Of a stretch of DNA of 64,000 nucleotides, positions 44,272-52,422 are shown in pieces. This DNA comes from Micavibrio_B sp964399985 (GTDB lineage: Bacteria > Pseudomonadota > Alphaproteobacteria > Micavibrionales > Micavibrionaceae), in the NCBI GenBank assembly GCA_964399985.1, contig CAYNRY010000001.1, positions 992,001-1,056,000 of the forward strand, read 5' to 3'. The translations under genes and the position numbers were made by a program. A model generated the notes under the pieces. That model did not search any database. It was given only the letters and a program-made list of their open reading frames with translations, and had not been told where the DNA came from. The first letter of the stretch is position 1, and each line of letters opens with the position of its first letter.

Positions 44272-45144
44272 ATGACCCTTATCCCTTTTGACGATCGCGA
44301 CGGCTTTATCTGGTTTGACGGGAAACTCGTCCCTTGGAGAGAAGCAAAAATTCACGTTATGAGCCATGGCCTGCATTACGGCAGCGGCGTTTTCGAAGGT
44401 GAGCGCTGCTATAACGGCAAGATTTTCAAAAGCACTGAGCACTCGCAGCGCCTGATTGACTCCGCCAAAATGCTCGGTATGGAAGTTCCCTATACAGTCG
44501 AAGAAATCAATGCCGCCAAGATGGAAACGCTCAAGGCGAACGGTATGACAGATGCCTATGTCCGCCCTGTCGCCTGGCGCGGATCCGAACAAATGGGCAT
44601 CGCCGCGCGATTGACAAAAACCCATATGGCTATCGCGGTATGGGACTGGCCAAGTTATTTCTCGCCGGAGCTTTTGGAAAAAGGCATTTCTCTCTGCACC
44701 TCTCGCTGGAAAAAGCCTTCTCCCGAAACCGCGCCTTGCCATGCCAAGGCCGCCGGTCTTTATATGATCAACACGATGTCCAAGCATGAAGCCGAAGATG
44801 CGGGTTATACGGACGCGTTGATGCTCGATTATCGCGGCTTTCCAGTGGAAGCGACAGGTGCGAACTTATTCCGCATTAAAGGTAAAACCATTCGCACGCC
44901 GAAACCGGACTGTTTTTTAAACGGTATTACGCGTTTAACTGTGATCGATCTTGCCCGCTCGCTAGGCTACACGGTTGAAGAAGAAACAATCACCATGGAA
45001 GATTTATTATCAGCTGATGAAGTCTTCGTCACTGGTACTGCGGCAGAAGTTACAGCGGTCGGCAAGATCGACCAGACGACTTATACGGTTGGTCCGGTTA
45101 CACGCCATATACGGGATGAATATTCGAAATTGGTGAGAAGCTAA
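44272..45144 (+). CDS. ilvE: Branched-chain amino acid aminotransferase
   Basis: IlvE is a PLP enzyme of fold IV that makes valine, leucine and isoleucine from their keto acids. The 290 residues include H-G-L-H-Y-G-S-G-V-F-E-G-E-R, R-P-V-A-W-R-G, the Schiff-base lysine in P-C-H-A-K-A-A-G-L-Y, and E-A-T-G-A-N-L-F and F-V-T-G-T-A-A-E-V-T. The last motif and length fit IlvE rather than D-amino-acid aminotransferase. ilvD lies at 10.6-12.3 kb. Confidence 0.94.
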   Translation: MTLIPFDDRDGFIWFDGKLVPWREAKIHVMSHGLHYGSGVFEGERCYNGKIFKSTEHSQRLIDSAKMLGMEVPYTVEEINAAKMETLKANGMTDAYVRPVAWRGSEQMGIAARLTKTHMAIAVWDWPSYFSPELLEKGISLCTSRWKKPSPETAPCHAKAAGLYMINTMSKHEAEDAGYTDALMLDYRGFPVEATGANLFRIKGKTIRTPKPDCFLNGITRLTVIDLARSLGYTVEEETITMEDLLSADEVFVTGTAAEVTAVGKIDQTTYTVGPVTRHIRDEYSKLVRS

Positions 45145-45162
45145 ATTTTCGTCGCTACCAGC

Positions 45163-45747
45163 TTAATACCAAGCGCGATCCAGCCATTTTGAAAAATGGA
45201 TGAAGCGATTACGGATTGCCGGCGTTGTCAAAACGGTTGCCACAATCATAAACCAAAGCATTGTCATGGACACGATAGTCAAGCCATACATAAGCTGTAT
45301 CGGCAGCGCGACATTCGGATTCATCACTTGCGTAAATAGCGCCAGAAAAAACATCGTCGCCTTGGGATTGAACAGATTGGTAATAAAGCCGCTGCGAAGC
45401 GCCATATAATCGCTCATCACCAATTTCTTTTTCTCGGCGCCTACTTCGCCTTCGAAGCCTTTTGATTTTAAAGCCTTATAGCCGACATAAAATAAATACC
45501 CCGCCCCGATAAATTTGAGGATGGTAAAAAGCAGAACAGATTTTGCGATGATAATCGCCAAACCGCCAAGACAATAAGCCACATGAATGGCGACGCCTAA
45601 ACCAAAGCCGATCGCCGTCATAATACCGGCGCGGCGCGAATACATCACGGAATTACGAACCGCCATAACAAAATCAGGCCCAGGCGACGCAAGCGCTACG
45701 GCAAAAACGCCAACCAGTAACAGCCAGTTCAGGAAAAATTCGTGCAT
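45163..45747 (-). CDS. LysE/RhtB-family exporter, C-terminus frameshifted
   Basis: A small amino-acid or metabolite exporter with about five to six transmembrane helices. The start has the family motif S-P-G-P-D-F then G-F-G-L-G-V and L-F-N-P-K-A at the loop. The frame ends abruptly after K-W-L-D-R-A-W-Y, where relatives continue into a last helix. In another frame the next bases read A-L-G-I-K-L-V-A-T-K-I and stop at 45141, the expected end of the family. About eight codons seem to be missing, so the final helix is lost. The ancestral stop would overlap the convergent ilvE stop by three bases, as is usual here. It may still be partly functional. Confidence 0.85.
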   Translation of the reverse strand: MHEFFLNWLLLVGVFAVALASPGPDFVMAVRNSVMYSRRAGIMTAIGFGLGVAIHVAYCLGGLAIIIAKSVLLFTILKFIGAGYLFYVGYKALKSKGFEGEVGAEKKKLVMSDYMALRSGFITNLFNPKATMFFLALFTQVMNPNVALPIQLMYGLTIVSMTMLWFMIVATVLTTPAIRNRFIHFSKWLDRAWY

Positions 45748-45769
45748 TTAAAAATATTACGATATCTTT

Positions 45770-46105
45770 TTATTCGTGGGAAGGCTCTGTCGGCTTAATG
45801 GATATTATTAAATACTCCCCGCCCCGCTTTTGCTCGACGGCACGCTCTGTCTCAATCATTCGATCAACGACTTTATCAAAATTAACTTTGAGACTAAGTA
45901 CTTTGAAAGCTTCAGGCTTCATAAAATCAATTAACATAGCCGCTGGAGCATTGTGACCATCGCTGCATAGATCACCTTTATAAACCGCCATAAACTGAAA
46001 TAGCATGTCAGGAGCAGAGTCTATAAATTCCACTGCACTTTTTATAGAGGAATCAATTAATCGGTTATGCCTATCTTGCGCAGCGCTTAAATATTTCAAA
46101 CTCAT
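45770..46105 (-). CDS. Small protein of unknown function
   Basis: A 111-residue soluble protein, mostly helical, without recognisable motifs apart from two hydrophobic patches. A perfect 14-base hairpin ends two bases before its ATG and holds the AGGGAG ribosome-binding site inside the stem. It lies 69 bases after the EF-hand gene on the same strand, so it may be expressed only by read-through. Its composition is AT-richer than that of its neighbours. Confidence 0.55.
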   Translation of the reverse strand: MSLKYLSAAQDRHNRLIDSSIKSAVEFIDSAPDMLFQFMAVYKGDLCSDGHNAPAAMLIDFMKPEAFKVLSLKVNFDKVVDRMIETERAVEQKRGGEYLIISIKPTEPSHE

Positions 46106-46106
46106 A

Positions 46107-46140
46107 ATAAAACTCCCTGAAAATAATCAGGGAGTTTTAT
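46107..46140 (-). terminator. Terminator hairpin that also holds the next gene's SD
   Basis: Two perfect 14-base arms (46107-46120 and 46127-46140) enclose a six-base loop. On the minus strand the second arm ends in TTTTAT and follows the EF-hand gene by 33 bases, which fits a terminator. The same arm contains GGGAG seven bases before the ATG at 46105, so folding hides the ribosome-binding site of the downstream gene. Confidence 0.7.
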
Positions 46141-46173
46141 CAAAACCGACAATAAATTGTCAAGTTATGTATA

Positions 46174-46773
46174 TTACTTATTACTATTCGCTTCAATGCG
46201 CGCCGCGTAAGCGTTGATTTCGTAATTGGTCAACTTGCCGTTTCCGTCAAGATCAAAACCGGCAAAGGTTTTCGCATTGGCAAAGCCATTGGCGGTAAAC
46301 TCATCCTTGCTCAAAGATTTATTGCCGTCCGTATCGAGGCTCATCAAATCATATTTCTTAGCAAGGGCTGACAATTTCGCCGGAGGGGAAACTTTTGGTT
46401 TTGCTGGCTCTTCTTTTTTCTCTTCGACAACAGGCTCGGTTACAGCAGGTTCTGCAACTGTCGTGTCCGGTGTCGGCGTTGTCGTATCAATTGTCGCCGG
46501 AGCAGTTGTTGTATCGGCAGGCACTGTAGTATCCGTCGGCGCGGTATCTATCGTCGCTGGCGCAGGCTCAGTGATCGTCGGCGCCGTTGTGTCGAATGTC
46601 GGAACAGCAGTTGGATCCGCTGGCATTTCCGTAGCTGGCTCTGTTGGTGCATCCAATGTCGGCGCGGCTTCAGCGGGAGCTGTCGCTGTATCAATTGAAG
46701 AGTCTGATGTTGCAAAAGCCGGGCTCGCGGTCAAAAGCGCGAAAGCTGTTACAGAGAGTAAAATTTTGTTCAT
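46174..46773 (-). CDS. Exported EF-hand calcium-binding protein
   Basis: A 199-residue protein with a signal peptide ending in A-F-A at 21. A Thr/Pro/Ala-rich low-complexity stretch follows at about 22-115, likely extended or glycosylated. Two EF-hands close it: D-T-D-G-N-K-S-L-S-K-D-E at 147-158 and D-L-D-G-N-G-K-L-T-N-Y-E at 174-185. Both loops have Asp at 1, 3, and 5-like positions and Glu at 12. The likely role is calcium binding in the periplasm. Confidence 0.83.
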   Translation of the reverse strand: MNKILLSVTAFALLTASPAFATSDSSIDTATAPAEAAPTLDAPTEPATEMPADPTAVPTFDTTAPTITEPAPATIDTAPTDTTVPADTTTAPATIDTTTPTPDTTVAEPAVTEPVVEEKKEEPAKPKVSPPAKLSALAKKYDLMSLDTDGNKSLSKDEFTANGFANAKTFAGFDLDGNGKLTNYEINAYAARIEANSNK

Positions 46774-46859
46774 GGGGTTAAGGTCCTTTCCTTGGTGAGA
46801 GGGAGATTAGCTCAACTTCCCTCCGTTTTAAAGGCCCTTACCCATGATAATTTTAGATA

Positions 46860-47957
46860 TTAGACATTAAACCTGAAATGCACCACATCGCCATCGGCCA
46901 CGACGTATTCCTTACCTTCTTGACGGGCCTTGCCTACATCCTTGGCTCCCTGCTCGCCGTTATAAGCGACAAAATCAGCGAAGGAGATTACTTCCGCCTT
47001 GATAAAGCCTTTTTCAAAATCCGTATGGATAACGCCTGCTGCTTGCGGTGCTTTATCCCCTTTATGTATGGTCCAGGCACGGGCTTCTTTAGGGCCGACG
47101 GTAAAGTAAGTTTGCAGACCCAGTGTTGTGTAACCGGCACGGATAATTTTATCGAGCCCTGGCTCTTCGAGACCTAGTGAATCGAGGAATTCCTTTTTAT
47201 CTTCCGGAGAACCAAGCTGCGCGATTTCGGATTCAATTTCCGCGCAGATAACGACACTTTCAGTGCCATGTGCTTTCGCCATAGCATCCACTTTTTTCGT
47301 CCATTCATTCCCTGTCGCCACATCCTTTTCTAAAACATTAGCGACATAGACAACGCGCTTGGCTGAAAGAAGCTGCATCATCTCGAACATTTGTTTTTCG
47401 TCATCGGCCAGGGAAACGCTGCGGGCAGGTTTTCCTTCATCAAGGGCCGCTTTGACGCGCTTCATTAAGTCAAGTTGGCCGGTCAGAGTCTTATCCCCCT
47501 TGGCTTTTTTGGTCATGTTGTCAATCTGGCGCTCTAAACTCTCCATATCGGCAATCATCAATTCCATTTCGATGATCTCGGCATCACGGATTGGATCAAC
47601 GGACCCTTCGACATGGGTGATATTTTCGTCATCGAAACAACGAAGCACATGAATAACCGCATCTGTCTCACGAATATTCGCCAGGAATTTGTTACCCAAA
47701 CCCTCGCCTTTCGAAGCTCCTTTAACAAGGCCAGCAATATCAACAATCTCTAACTGAGTCGGAATAATTTTTTGTGACTTGCCGATCTCTGCCAGTTGGT
47801 CGAGACGGTTATCCGGAACCGCCACGCGGCCCACATTTGGTTCAATCGTACAGAACGGAAAATTCGCTGCTTGCGCCGCCGCCGTTGCTGTCAAAGCATT
47901 GAACAACGTTGATTTACCAACATTCGGCAGACCAACAATTCCGCAATTAAATCCCAT
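46860..47957 (-). CDS. ychF: Ribosome-binding ATPase YchF/OLA1
   Basis: YchF is an OBG-family P-loop NTPase that prefers ATP and binds ribosomes. The 365-residue protein has G-L-P-N-V-G-K-S-T-L-F-N-A-L, the D-I-A-G-L-V-K-G-A-S-K-G-E-G-L-G-N loop, a coiled-coil insertion, and a C-terminal TGS domain with F-T-V-G-P-K-E-A-R-A-W and G-D-V-V-H-F-R-F-N-V. Its start overlaps the end of pth by 11 bases. The order prs-rplY-pth-ychF is typical. Confidence 0.96.
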   Translation of the reverse strand: MGFNCGIVGLPNVGKSTLFNALTATAAAQAANFPFCTIEPNVGRVAVPDNRLDQLAEIGKSQKIIPTQLEIVDIAGLVKGASKGEGLGNKFLANIRETDAVIHVLRCFDDENITHVEGSVDPIRDAEIIEMELMIADMESLERQIDNMTKKAKGDKTLTGQLDLMKRVKAALDEGKPARSVSLADDEKQMFEMMQLLSAKRVVYVANVLEKDVATGNEWTKKVDAMAKAHGTESVVICAEIESEIAQLGSPEDKKEFLDSLGLEEPGLDKIIRAGYTTLGLQTYFTVGPKEARAWTIHKGDKAPQAAGVIHTDFEKGFIKAEVISFADFVAYNGEQGAKDVGKARQEGKEYVVADGDVVHFRFNV

Positions 47958-48561
47958 CTTTTTCTTCCTTTTTTTCTTTCTTAGGCTTCGGTGGCTGCAA
48001 TGTAAGTGCCACCTTCGTCATAAATTCTTCGTCTTTGTTCTGCAGTAAAAGCGGCGTTGTATCAACAATAGCTTTAAGGAATTTCTCCAGCTCATCTTCT
48101 TCCGCTTTTGCAAAATTGCCGAGAACATAACCTGTGACACGATCTTTGTCACCCGGATGTCCGATACCGAGGCGAACGCGTTTATAATCTGGCGTGCCGA
48201 GCCAATCATCCATGGAACGCAATCCATTATGACCGCCTGCGCCGCCGCCTGTTTTAACTTTCACGCGAAATGGCACGATATCAAGCTCGTCATGAAAAGC
48301 GATAATATTCTCCGGCTGGATTTTATAAAACTTCGCCGCTTCGCCGACTGACTTGCCTGAATTGTTCATAAAGGTCATGGGCTTTAAAATAGCGACCTTA
48401 TCGCCGCCAATTATGCCTTCGGCATAGTCGCCCTGATATTTCTTTTTGAATGGCGGAAAACCGTATTTATCGGCAATCAAATCCACCGCCATAAAGCCGA
48501 TATTGTGGCGATGACGTTCGTATTCTTTACCCGGGTTACCTAATCCAACAAGAAGATGCAT
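47947..48561 (-). CDS. pth: Peptidyl-tRNA hydrolase
   Basis: Pth frees tRNA from peptidyl-tRNA that has fallen off ribosomes. The 204-residue protein has G-L-G-N-P-G-K-E-Y-E-R-H-R-H-N-I-G-F with the catalytic His, K-P-M-T-F-M-N-N-S-G, F-H-D-E-L-D and G-G-G-A-G-G-H-N-G-L-R-S. A Lys/Glu-rich tail extends it. It is separated from rplY by a terminator, and likely has some expression from its own promoter. Confidence 0.95.
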   Translation of the reverse strand: MHLLVGLGNPGKEYERHRHNIGFMAVDLIADKYGFPPFKKKYQGDYAEGIIGGDKVAILKPMTFMNNSGKSVGEAAKFYKIQPENIIAFHDELDIVPFRVKVKTGGGAGGHNGLRSMDDWLGTPDYKRVRLGIGHPGDKDRVTGYVLGNFAKAEEDELEKFLKAIVDTTPLLLQNKDEEFMTKVALTLQPPKPKKEKKEEKDGI

Positions 48562-48572
48562 GGTTTATCCAA

Positions 48573-48607
48573 TAAAAATCCCCCTCACTTGTACAGGAGG
48601 GGGATTT
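48573..48607 (-). terminator. Terminator after rplY
   Basis: On the minus strand AAATCCCCCTC (48607-48597) pairs with GAGGGGGATTT (48586-48576) and ends in a T tract. It lies 19 bases beyond the rplY stop, upstream of pth. Confidence 0.85.
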
Positions 48608-48625
48608 AAAAAAGAAGTATTCAGA

Positions 48626-49312
48626 TTATTTCTTTGCTGCTGGTTTAGCGGCTGGCTTGCCATCTTTACCTGCAGGAGCCGCTGCTGCCGCCGCAGCGGC
48701 AACTTCAGCATCTGATTTAGGCGCTGTAATTTCGGCTTCGATGAATTCTTTCGGCTCAACGATTGTTGCAATAGCGATATCTTCTTTGCTGACCGCTTCC
48801 GCGCCTTTCGGCAGGGTTACTTCAGACAAGTGAATCGCGGTACCGAATTCGGCTTTCGATGCATCAATCTCAATCGCTTCCGGAATGTCTGTCACGACAC
48901 AACGTAATTCGAGTTCGTGGTAAGACACGTTCAATACGCCGCCAGCTTTACCGGCAACCGAAGTTTCAAAACCTTTGAAGTTAACAGGAACGGAAACGGT
49001 TGTTTTTGTTTTCGGACCGACGCGGAGGAAATCGACGCTTTCGATCTTATCTGTAACCGGGTGCAACTGAACGTCACGAACAAGTGCCAGAATTTTTTCA
49101 CCTTCGAGATCAAGCTCGGCGAGGTTAGTGAAAATATGGCCTTTGTGAAATTCAAGACGCATTTCCTTCTCAGGCAATGAAATGATAACAGGAGGTTTAT
49201 TATCTCCATAGATAACGGCAGGTACACGGTTCTCGCGACGAAGCTGACGAGCAATCCCCTTACCGGCCCGTTCGCGTTTTTGTGCAGCCAAAGCATAGCG
49301 CTTAGATGACAT
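48626..49312 (-). CDS. rplY: 50S ribosomal protein bL25, CTC form
   Basis: bL25 binds 5S rRNA. The 228-residue long form has the N-terminal R-A-G-K-G-I-A-R-Q-L-R-R-E-N-R-V-P-A-V-I-Y-G and V-Q-L-H-P-V-T-D-K-I-E-S-V-D-F-L, then a TL5 beta domain to about residue 190. An Ala/Lys-rich tail ends it. It is downstream of prs, with a small leader hairpin at 49343-49366. Confidence 0.95.
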   Translation of the reverse strand: MSSKRYALAAQKRERAGKGIARQLRRENRVPAVIYGDNKPPVIISLPEKEMRLEFHKGHIFTNLAELDLEGEKILALVRDVQLHPVTDKIESVDFLRVGPKTKTTVSVPVNFKGFETSVAGKAGGVLNVSYHELELRCVVTDIPEAIEIDASKAEFGTAIHLSEVTLPKGAEAVSKEDIAIATIVEPKEFIEAEITAPKSDAEVAAAAAAAAPAGKDGKPAAKPAAKK

Positions 49313-49342
49313 GGTTGATATCCTTATGTAAATATAGGTTAA

Positions 49343-49366
49343 GGTCCGCCTCCAGGGGTGCGGACC
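49343..49366 (-). promoter_or_regulatory. Hairpin in the prs-rplY gap
   Basis: GGTCCGC and GCGGACC form a perfect seven-base stem with a ten-base loop between prs and rplY. No T tract follows on the minus strand, so a leader or mRNA-processing role is more likely than termination. The loop carries CCCCTGGAGG, which includes an SD-like GGAGG. Confidence 0.4.
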
Positions 49367-49408
49367 GATGCGGGTTTATAACGAAATTAGCCGCTTAAAG
49401 GCAAGGAC

Positions 49409-50341
49409 TTATTTAAAAAGTGCAGAAATCGAACGATCTTCCGCAATCCGCTTAATGGCTTCCGCCAAAAGCGGCGCAATCGTTAATTGCTCTATGTTTT
49501 TGCAAGCCTTGATACTCTCGGATGCCGGTATAGAGTCGCTCGTTACCAGTCGTGACAGCGCCGAAGACGAAACTCTTGCAACGGCACCGCCCGATAAAAC
49601 CCCGTGAACAACATAGGCAGAAACCGATTTCGCACCGTGCTTTATCAGCGCCTCCGCTCCATTGCATAAAGTTCCGGCTGAATCGACTATATCGTCGATC
49701 ATGATACAGGTCTTGCCTTCGACTTCACCGATCACATGCATGACCTCGGACACGCCCGCCCTTTCGCGCCGCTTGTCGATAATGGCCAGTTCGGCATTCA
49801 AACGCTTAGCAATGGCGCGGGCGCGTACAACCCCGCCGACATCCGGCGACACGATCACCAGATCTTCCCCGGCATAAGATTTCTCAATATCGGGAATAAA
49901 GACAGGCGAAATAATCAGATTATCGGTCGGGATATCGAAAAAGCCCTGAATCTGGCCTGCATGAAGATCGAGCGTCAAAACGCGGCCTGCTCCGGCGGTG
50001 GTAATCATATTGGCGACCAGCTTGGCGGAAATCGGCGTTCTTGGACCTGTCCGGCGATCCTGTCTTGCGTAACCGAAATAAGGGATAACGGCGGTAATGC
50101 GACGAGCCGAGGAGCGGCGCAGCGCGTCAATCGCGATCAAAAGCTCCATCAGATTGTCATTGGCCGGATAGCAGGTCGATTGAATGATAAAGACGTCTTC
50201 GCCGCGAATATTCTCGTCAATTTCTACAAATACTTCCATATCGGCAAAGCGGCGCATAGAGGCCTGGGTCAGCGGCACTTCCAGATATTTGGCAATAGAC
50301 TGCGCCAGAGGGAGATTGGAATTTCCGGAAATCAGCTTCAT
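49409..50341 (-). CDS. prs: Ribose-phosphate pyrophosphokinase
   Basis: Prs makes PRPP from ribose 5-phosphate and ATP for purines, pyrimidines, His and Trp. The 310-residue protein has S-G-N-S-N, F-V-E-I-D-E-N-I-R-G-E-D-V-F, the Y-F-G-Y-A-R-Q-D-R catalytic loop, D-L-H-A-G-Q-I-Q-G-F-F and the PRPP loop M-I-D-D-I-V-D-S-A-G-T-L. It opens the prs-rplY-pth-ychF run and supports the purE/purK genes in the same window. Confidence 0.96.
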   Translation of the reverse strand: MKLISGNSNLPLAQSIAKYLEVPLTQASMRRFADMEVFVEIDENIRGEDVFIIQSTCYPANDNLMELLIAIDALRRSSARRITAVIPYFGYARQDRRTGPRTPISAKLVANMITTAGAGRVLTLDLHAGQIQGFFDIPTDNLIISPVFIPDIEKSYAGEDLVIVSPDVGGVVRARAIAKRLNAELAIIDKRRERAGVSEVMHVIGEVEGKTCIMIDDIVDSAGTLCNGAEALIKHGAKSVSAYVVHGVLSGGAVARVSSSALSRLVTSDSIPASESIKACKNIEQLTIAPLLAEAIKRIAEDRSISALFK

Positions 50342-50418
50342 AAAACTTGCCCTTTTTGTGAGAACCCGACTATAAAAAGTCTGGAATATAAAGCAATGAG
50401 TTTTTAAGGATAATATTC

Positions 50419-50676
50419 ATGGCAACGTCAGATAGTGCCTTCAAAGAATTTATAGGCGCAGCATTCTTAGGCTGGCTGGCTGCCACAACGCCTACAGCCA
50501 TTATGCATTATAATGATCCTCACACCTGTCCTCCTGAAAACAAATCTTCAGAATGCGTTAAATTGAAGGATGAATTCAACAATCGCGGCTTGGGTGGCGC
50601 TTTAGGAGCTTCCGCGATTTATTTTCTAGCTAAGCCACGCAAAAGAAAGACATCACCTTCTAACGAATTGAAATAA
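50419..50676 (+). CDS. Small membrane protein of unknown function
   Basis: An 85-residue protein with a hydrophobic segment at about 8-28 and another at about 57-70, two cysteines between them (C37, C46) and a basic tail. Two membrane helices with the loop outside would allow a disulfide. The 3' end overlaps the end of convergent pgeF by 17 bases. AAGGA before the ATG supports the start. Confidence 0.6.
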   Translation: MATSDSAFKEFIGAAFLGWLAATTPTAIMHYNDPHTCPPENKSSECVKLKDEFNNRGLGGALGASAIYFLAKPRKRKTSPSNELK

Positions 50677-51415
50677 CCGAGAGCTCGCGCCCGTAGTCTT
50701 TTTCCTGATTATGCGTAGCGCGACGGAAGCTGAAATAATCCTGTTCCTCTTTATATGTATCGAGGCCGCTCATGGTAATATCCCTGATTCCTGCCCGTTC
50801 AAGCCGGAATTTAATATAGCTGGGCAAATCGAACCATAATTTATCCGGAGCGCCGGGTTTGAAATACATGATGCTGTCGCGATCTTCTTCGAAAAAGGGC
50901 GCCTGAAACCCTTCCGAGACCTCATAACTTTCAGGACCAATACAAGGACCGACAGCCGCCTTGATCGTTTCTATAAAAGCCCCCTCGTCGATCATTTTCT
51001 TAATCGTGTTCTCGAGAACGCCTTTGACTGCACCACCCCATCCGGCATGCGCCGCCCCTATGACAGGCCCCTTCGCGCCATCGCCAATAAAAAGCACAGG
51101 CCCACAATCCGCGGTTAGAATGCCAATAGCAACATTCGGCGTCGATGTCACAAGAGCATCGCCAAGCACTTTACCTTCTTCCGCACCATTCAAAATAATA
51201 CAATCGGGGCTATGAATTTGATATGGCGTAGAAATATTTTCGAGATTAAGTATCTTGCAGATACGCTCGCGATTTTCTTTTACTGCCGCGATATCATCGC
51301 CTGATGCAAGGCTTGCATTCAAGCTGGAATAAATACCGTCACTTACACCCCCTTTACGTCCGAAAAAGCCGTACGCAATTCTCGGATCGTCAAACTCTTC
51401 GAATGTCAGGTGCAT
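50660..51415 (-). CDS. pgeF: Peptidoglycan editing factor PgeF
   Basis: PgeF (YfiH, laccase domain) keeps L-Ala in the first position of peptidoglycan stems in E. coli; homologues show purine-nucleoside activity. The 251-residue protein has the metal site H68 (Q-I-H-S), C104 (T-A-D-C-G-P-V) and H123 (A-A-H-A-G-W), A-V-G-P-C-I-G and Y-F-S-F-R-R. It overlaps the methyltransferase gene by ten bases in the alphaproteobacterial order lgt-methyltransferase-pgeF. A degenerate paralogue lies at 15712-16410. Confidence 0.92.
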   Translation of the reverse strand: MHLTFEEFDDPRIAYGFFGRKGGVSDGIYSSLNASLASGDDIAAVKENRERICKILNLENISTPYQIHSPDCIILNGAEEGKVLGDALVTSTPNVAIGILTADCGPVLFIGDGAKGPVIGAAHAGWGGAVKGVLENTIKKMIDEGAFIETIKAAVGPCIGPESYEVSEGFQAPFFEEDRDSIMYFKPGAPDKLWFDLPSYIKFRLERAGIRDITMSGLDTYKEEQDYFSFRRATHNQEKDYGRELSVISIR

Positions 51416-52422
51416 TTTGATATTCCAATTACTTTAAACAACTGCCCCATTTCATCCCGATGAACCAAACGCCGCAGACCCGCCATAATATTTTCACGCA
51501 AAGACGGATTGGAATGAGCTAGGTTTTCTGCGCGAATTTCAATCCCCATGATTTTGAGGAATTCGCTTTGCGTCGTGAAATGATCGATTTGCACGTTCTT
51601 GGCCAGGTGTTTCAAAATAGAAAAATCGACATGACTGGTTAAATCTTGCTCGCCCGGATTTTCGAGCACATTGGCATATCGATGATTTTTAACTGCCTGA
51701 AATGTCCCGACTAATTTCGGCTCGAGATGGCCGTAATCGATAACAAGCGCCGCACCCTTTTGTCTGTCGATCCGCGTCACGATTTCTTCCCACATCGTTT
51801 CTCTCGCGGGAGAAAATTCATAGACGCTGTTTTCCGGGGCATCGGGCAAGTCTTCGCCGACTAACAAGCTACCCAAGCCAAAAGCAAGCTGATCGCCACT
51901 TAAGCCAATCACGGCTTCCTGCCAACCAACTTTGGTTTTAACGGCTTGATGGAAGGATAAAGCATCGAAAAACTCATTGGCGATAAAGATGATAGGCGCA
52001 TCGCCGGGCAGCGTGTCGATAGTTTCATGCCAGATGACCTGCCCCAAGACTTCTTTCTGCTTCGTTTTTAACGTCTCACTAATCTCCACCAAATGAACTT
52101 CGATAGATGCACCCAGTTTTGACAAAACACGCATGACATCTTTCATCAACGTGCCGTGGCCAGGGCCTAATTCGCATAGATAAATCTTTTTTGGATTACC
52201 AAGTTTTACGATGATATCTGCTGTCCAGATACCAACCATTTCGCCAAATAGCTGACTAACTTCAGGCGCGGTGATGAAATCCCCTGCCGCGCCGACAGGA
52301 TTGCCTGTTCGGTAATAACCATACTCCGGATGAGCAAGGCATAAATCCATATAAGTGGCGATCGTGATCGGTCCGTTTATCTTAATCTGACGAACAATCA
52401 AATCATGCAATGGATTGGGCAT
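51406..52422 (-). CDS. NDUFAF7/MidA-like methyltransferase
   Basis: A 338-residue class I methyltransferase of the DUF185 family, whose mitochondrial member NDUFAF7 methylates an arginine of complex I. Motifs: Y-M-D-L-C-L-A-H-P-E-Y-G-Y-Y, G-A-A-G-D-F-I-T-A-P-E-V-S-Q-L-F-G-E, L-C-E-L-G-P-G-H-G-T-L-M and F-I-A-N-E-F-F-D-A. It is consistent with a complex I modification, but the bacterial substrate is not certain. It overlaps lgt by 20 bases. Confidence 0.9.
   Translation of the reverse strand: MPNPLHDLIVRQIKINGPITIATYMDLCLAHPEYGYYRTGNPVGAAGDFITAPEVSQLFGEMVGIWTADIIVKLGNPKKIYLCELGPGHGTLMKDVMRVLSKLGASIEVHLVEISETLKTKQKEVLGQVIWHETIDTLPGDAPIIFIANEFFDALSFHQAVKTKVGWQEAVIGLSGDQLAFGLGSLLVGEDLPDAPENSVYEFSPARETMWEEIVTRIDRQKGAALVIDYGHLEPKLVGTFQAVKNHRYANVLENPGEQDLTSHVDFSILKHLAKNVQIDHFTTQSEFLKIMGIEIRAENLAHSNPSLRENIMAGLRRLVHRDEMGQLFKVIGISKCT

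Noticed and set aside
46226..46798. Plus-strand frame of 190 residues rich in Val, Gly and Ser across the EF-hand gene
   Set aside because: It is the antisense shadow of the Thr/Pro-rich low-complexity part of the EF-hand gene; it has no signature of its own.
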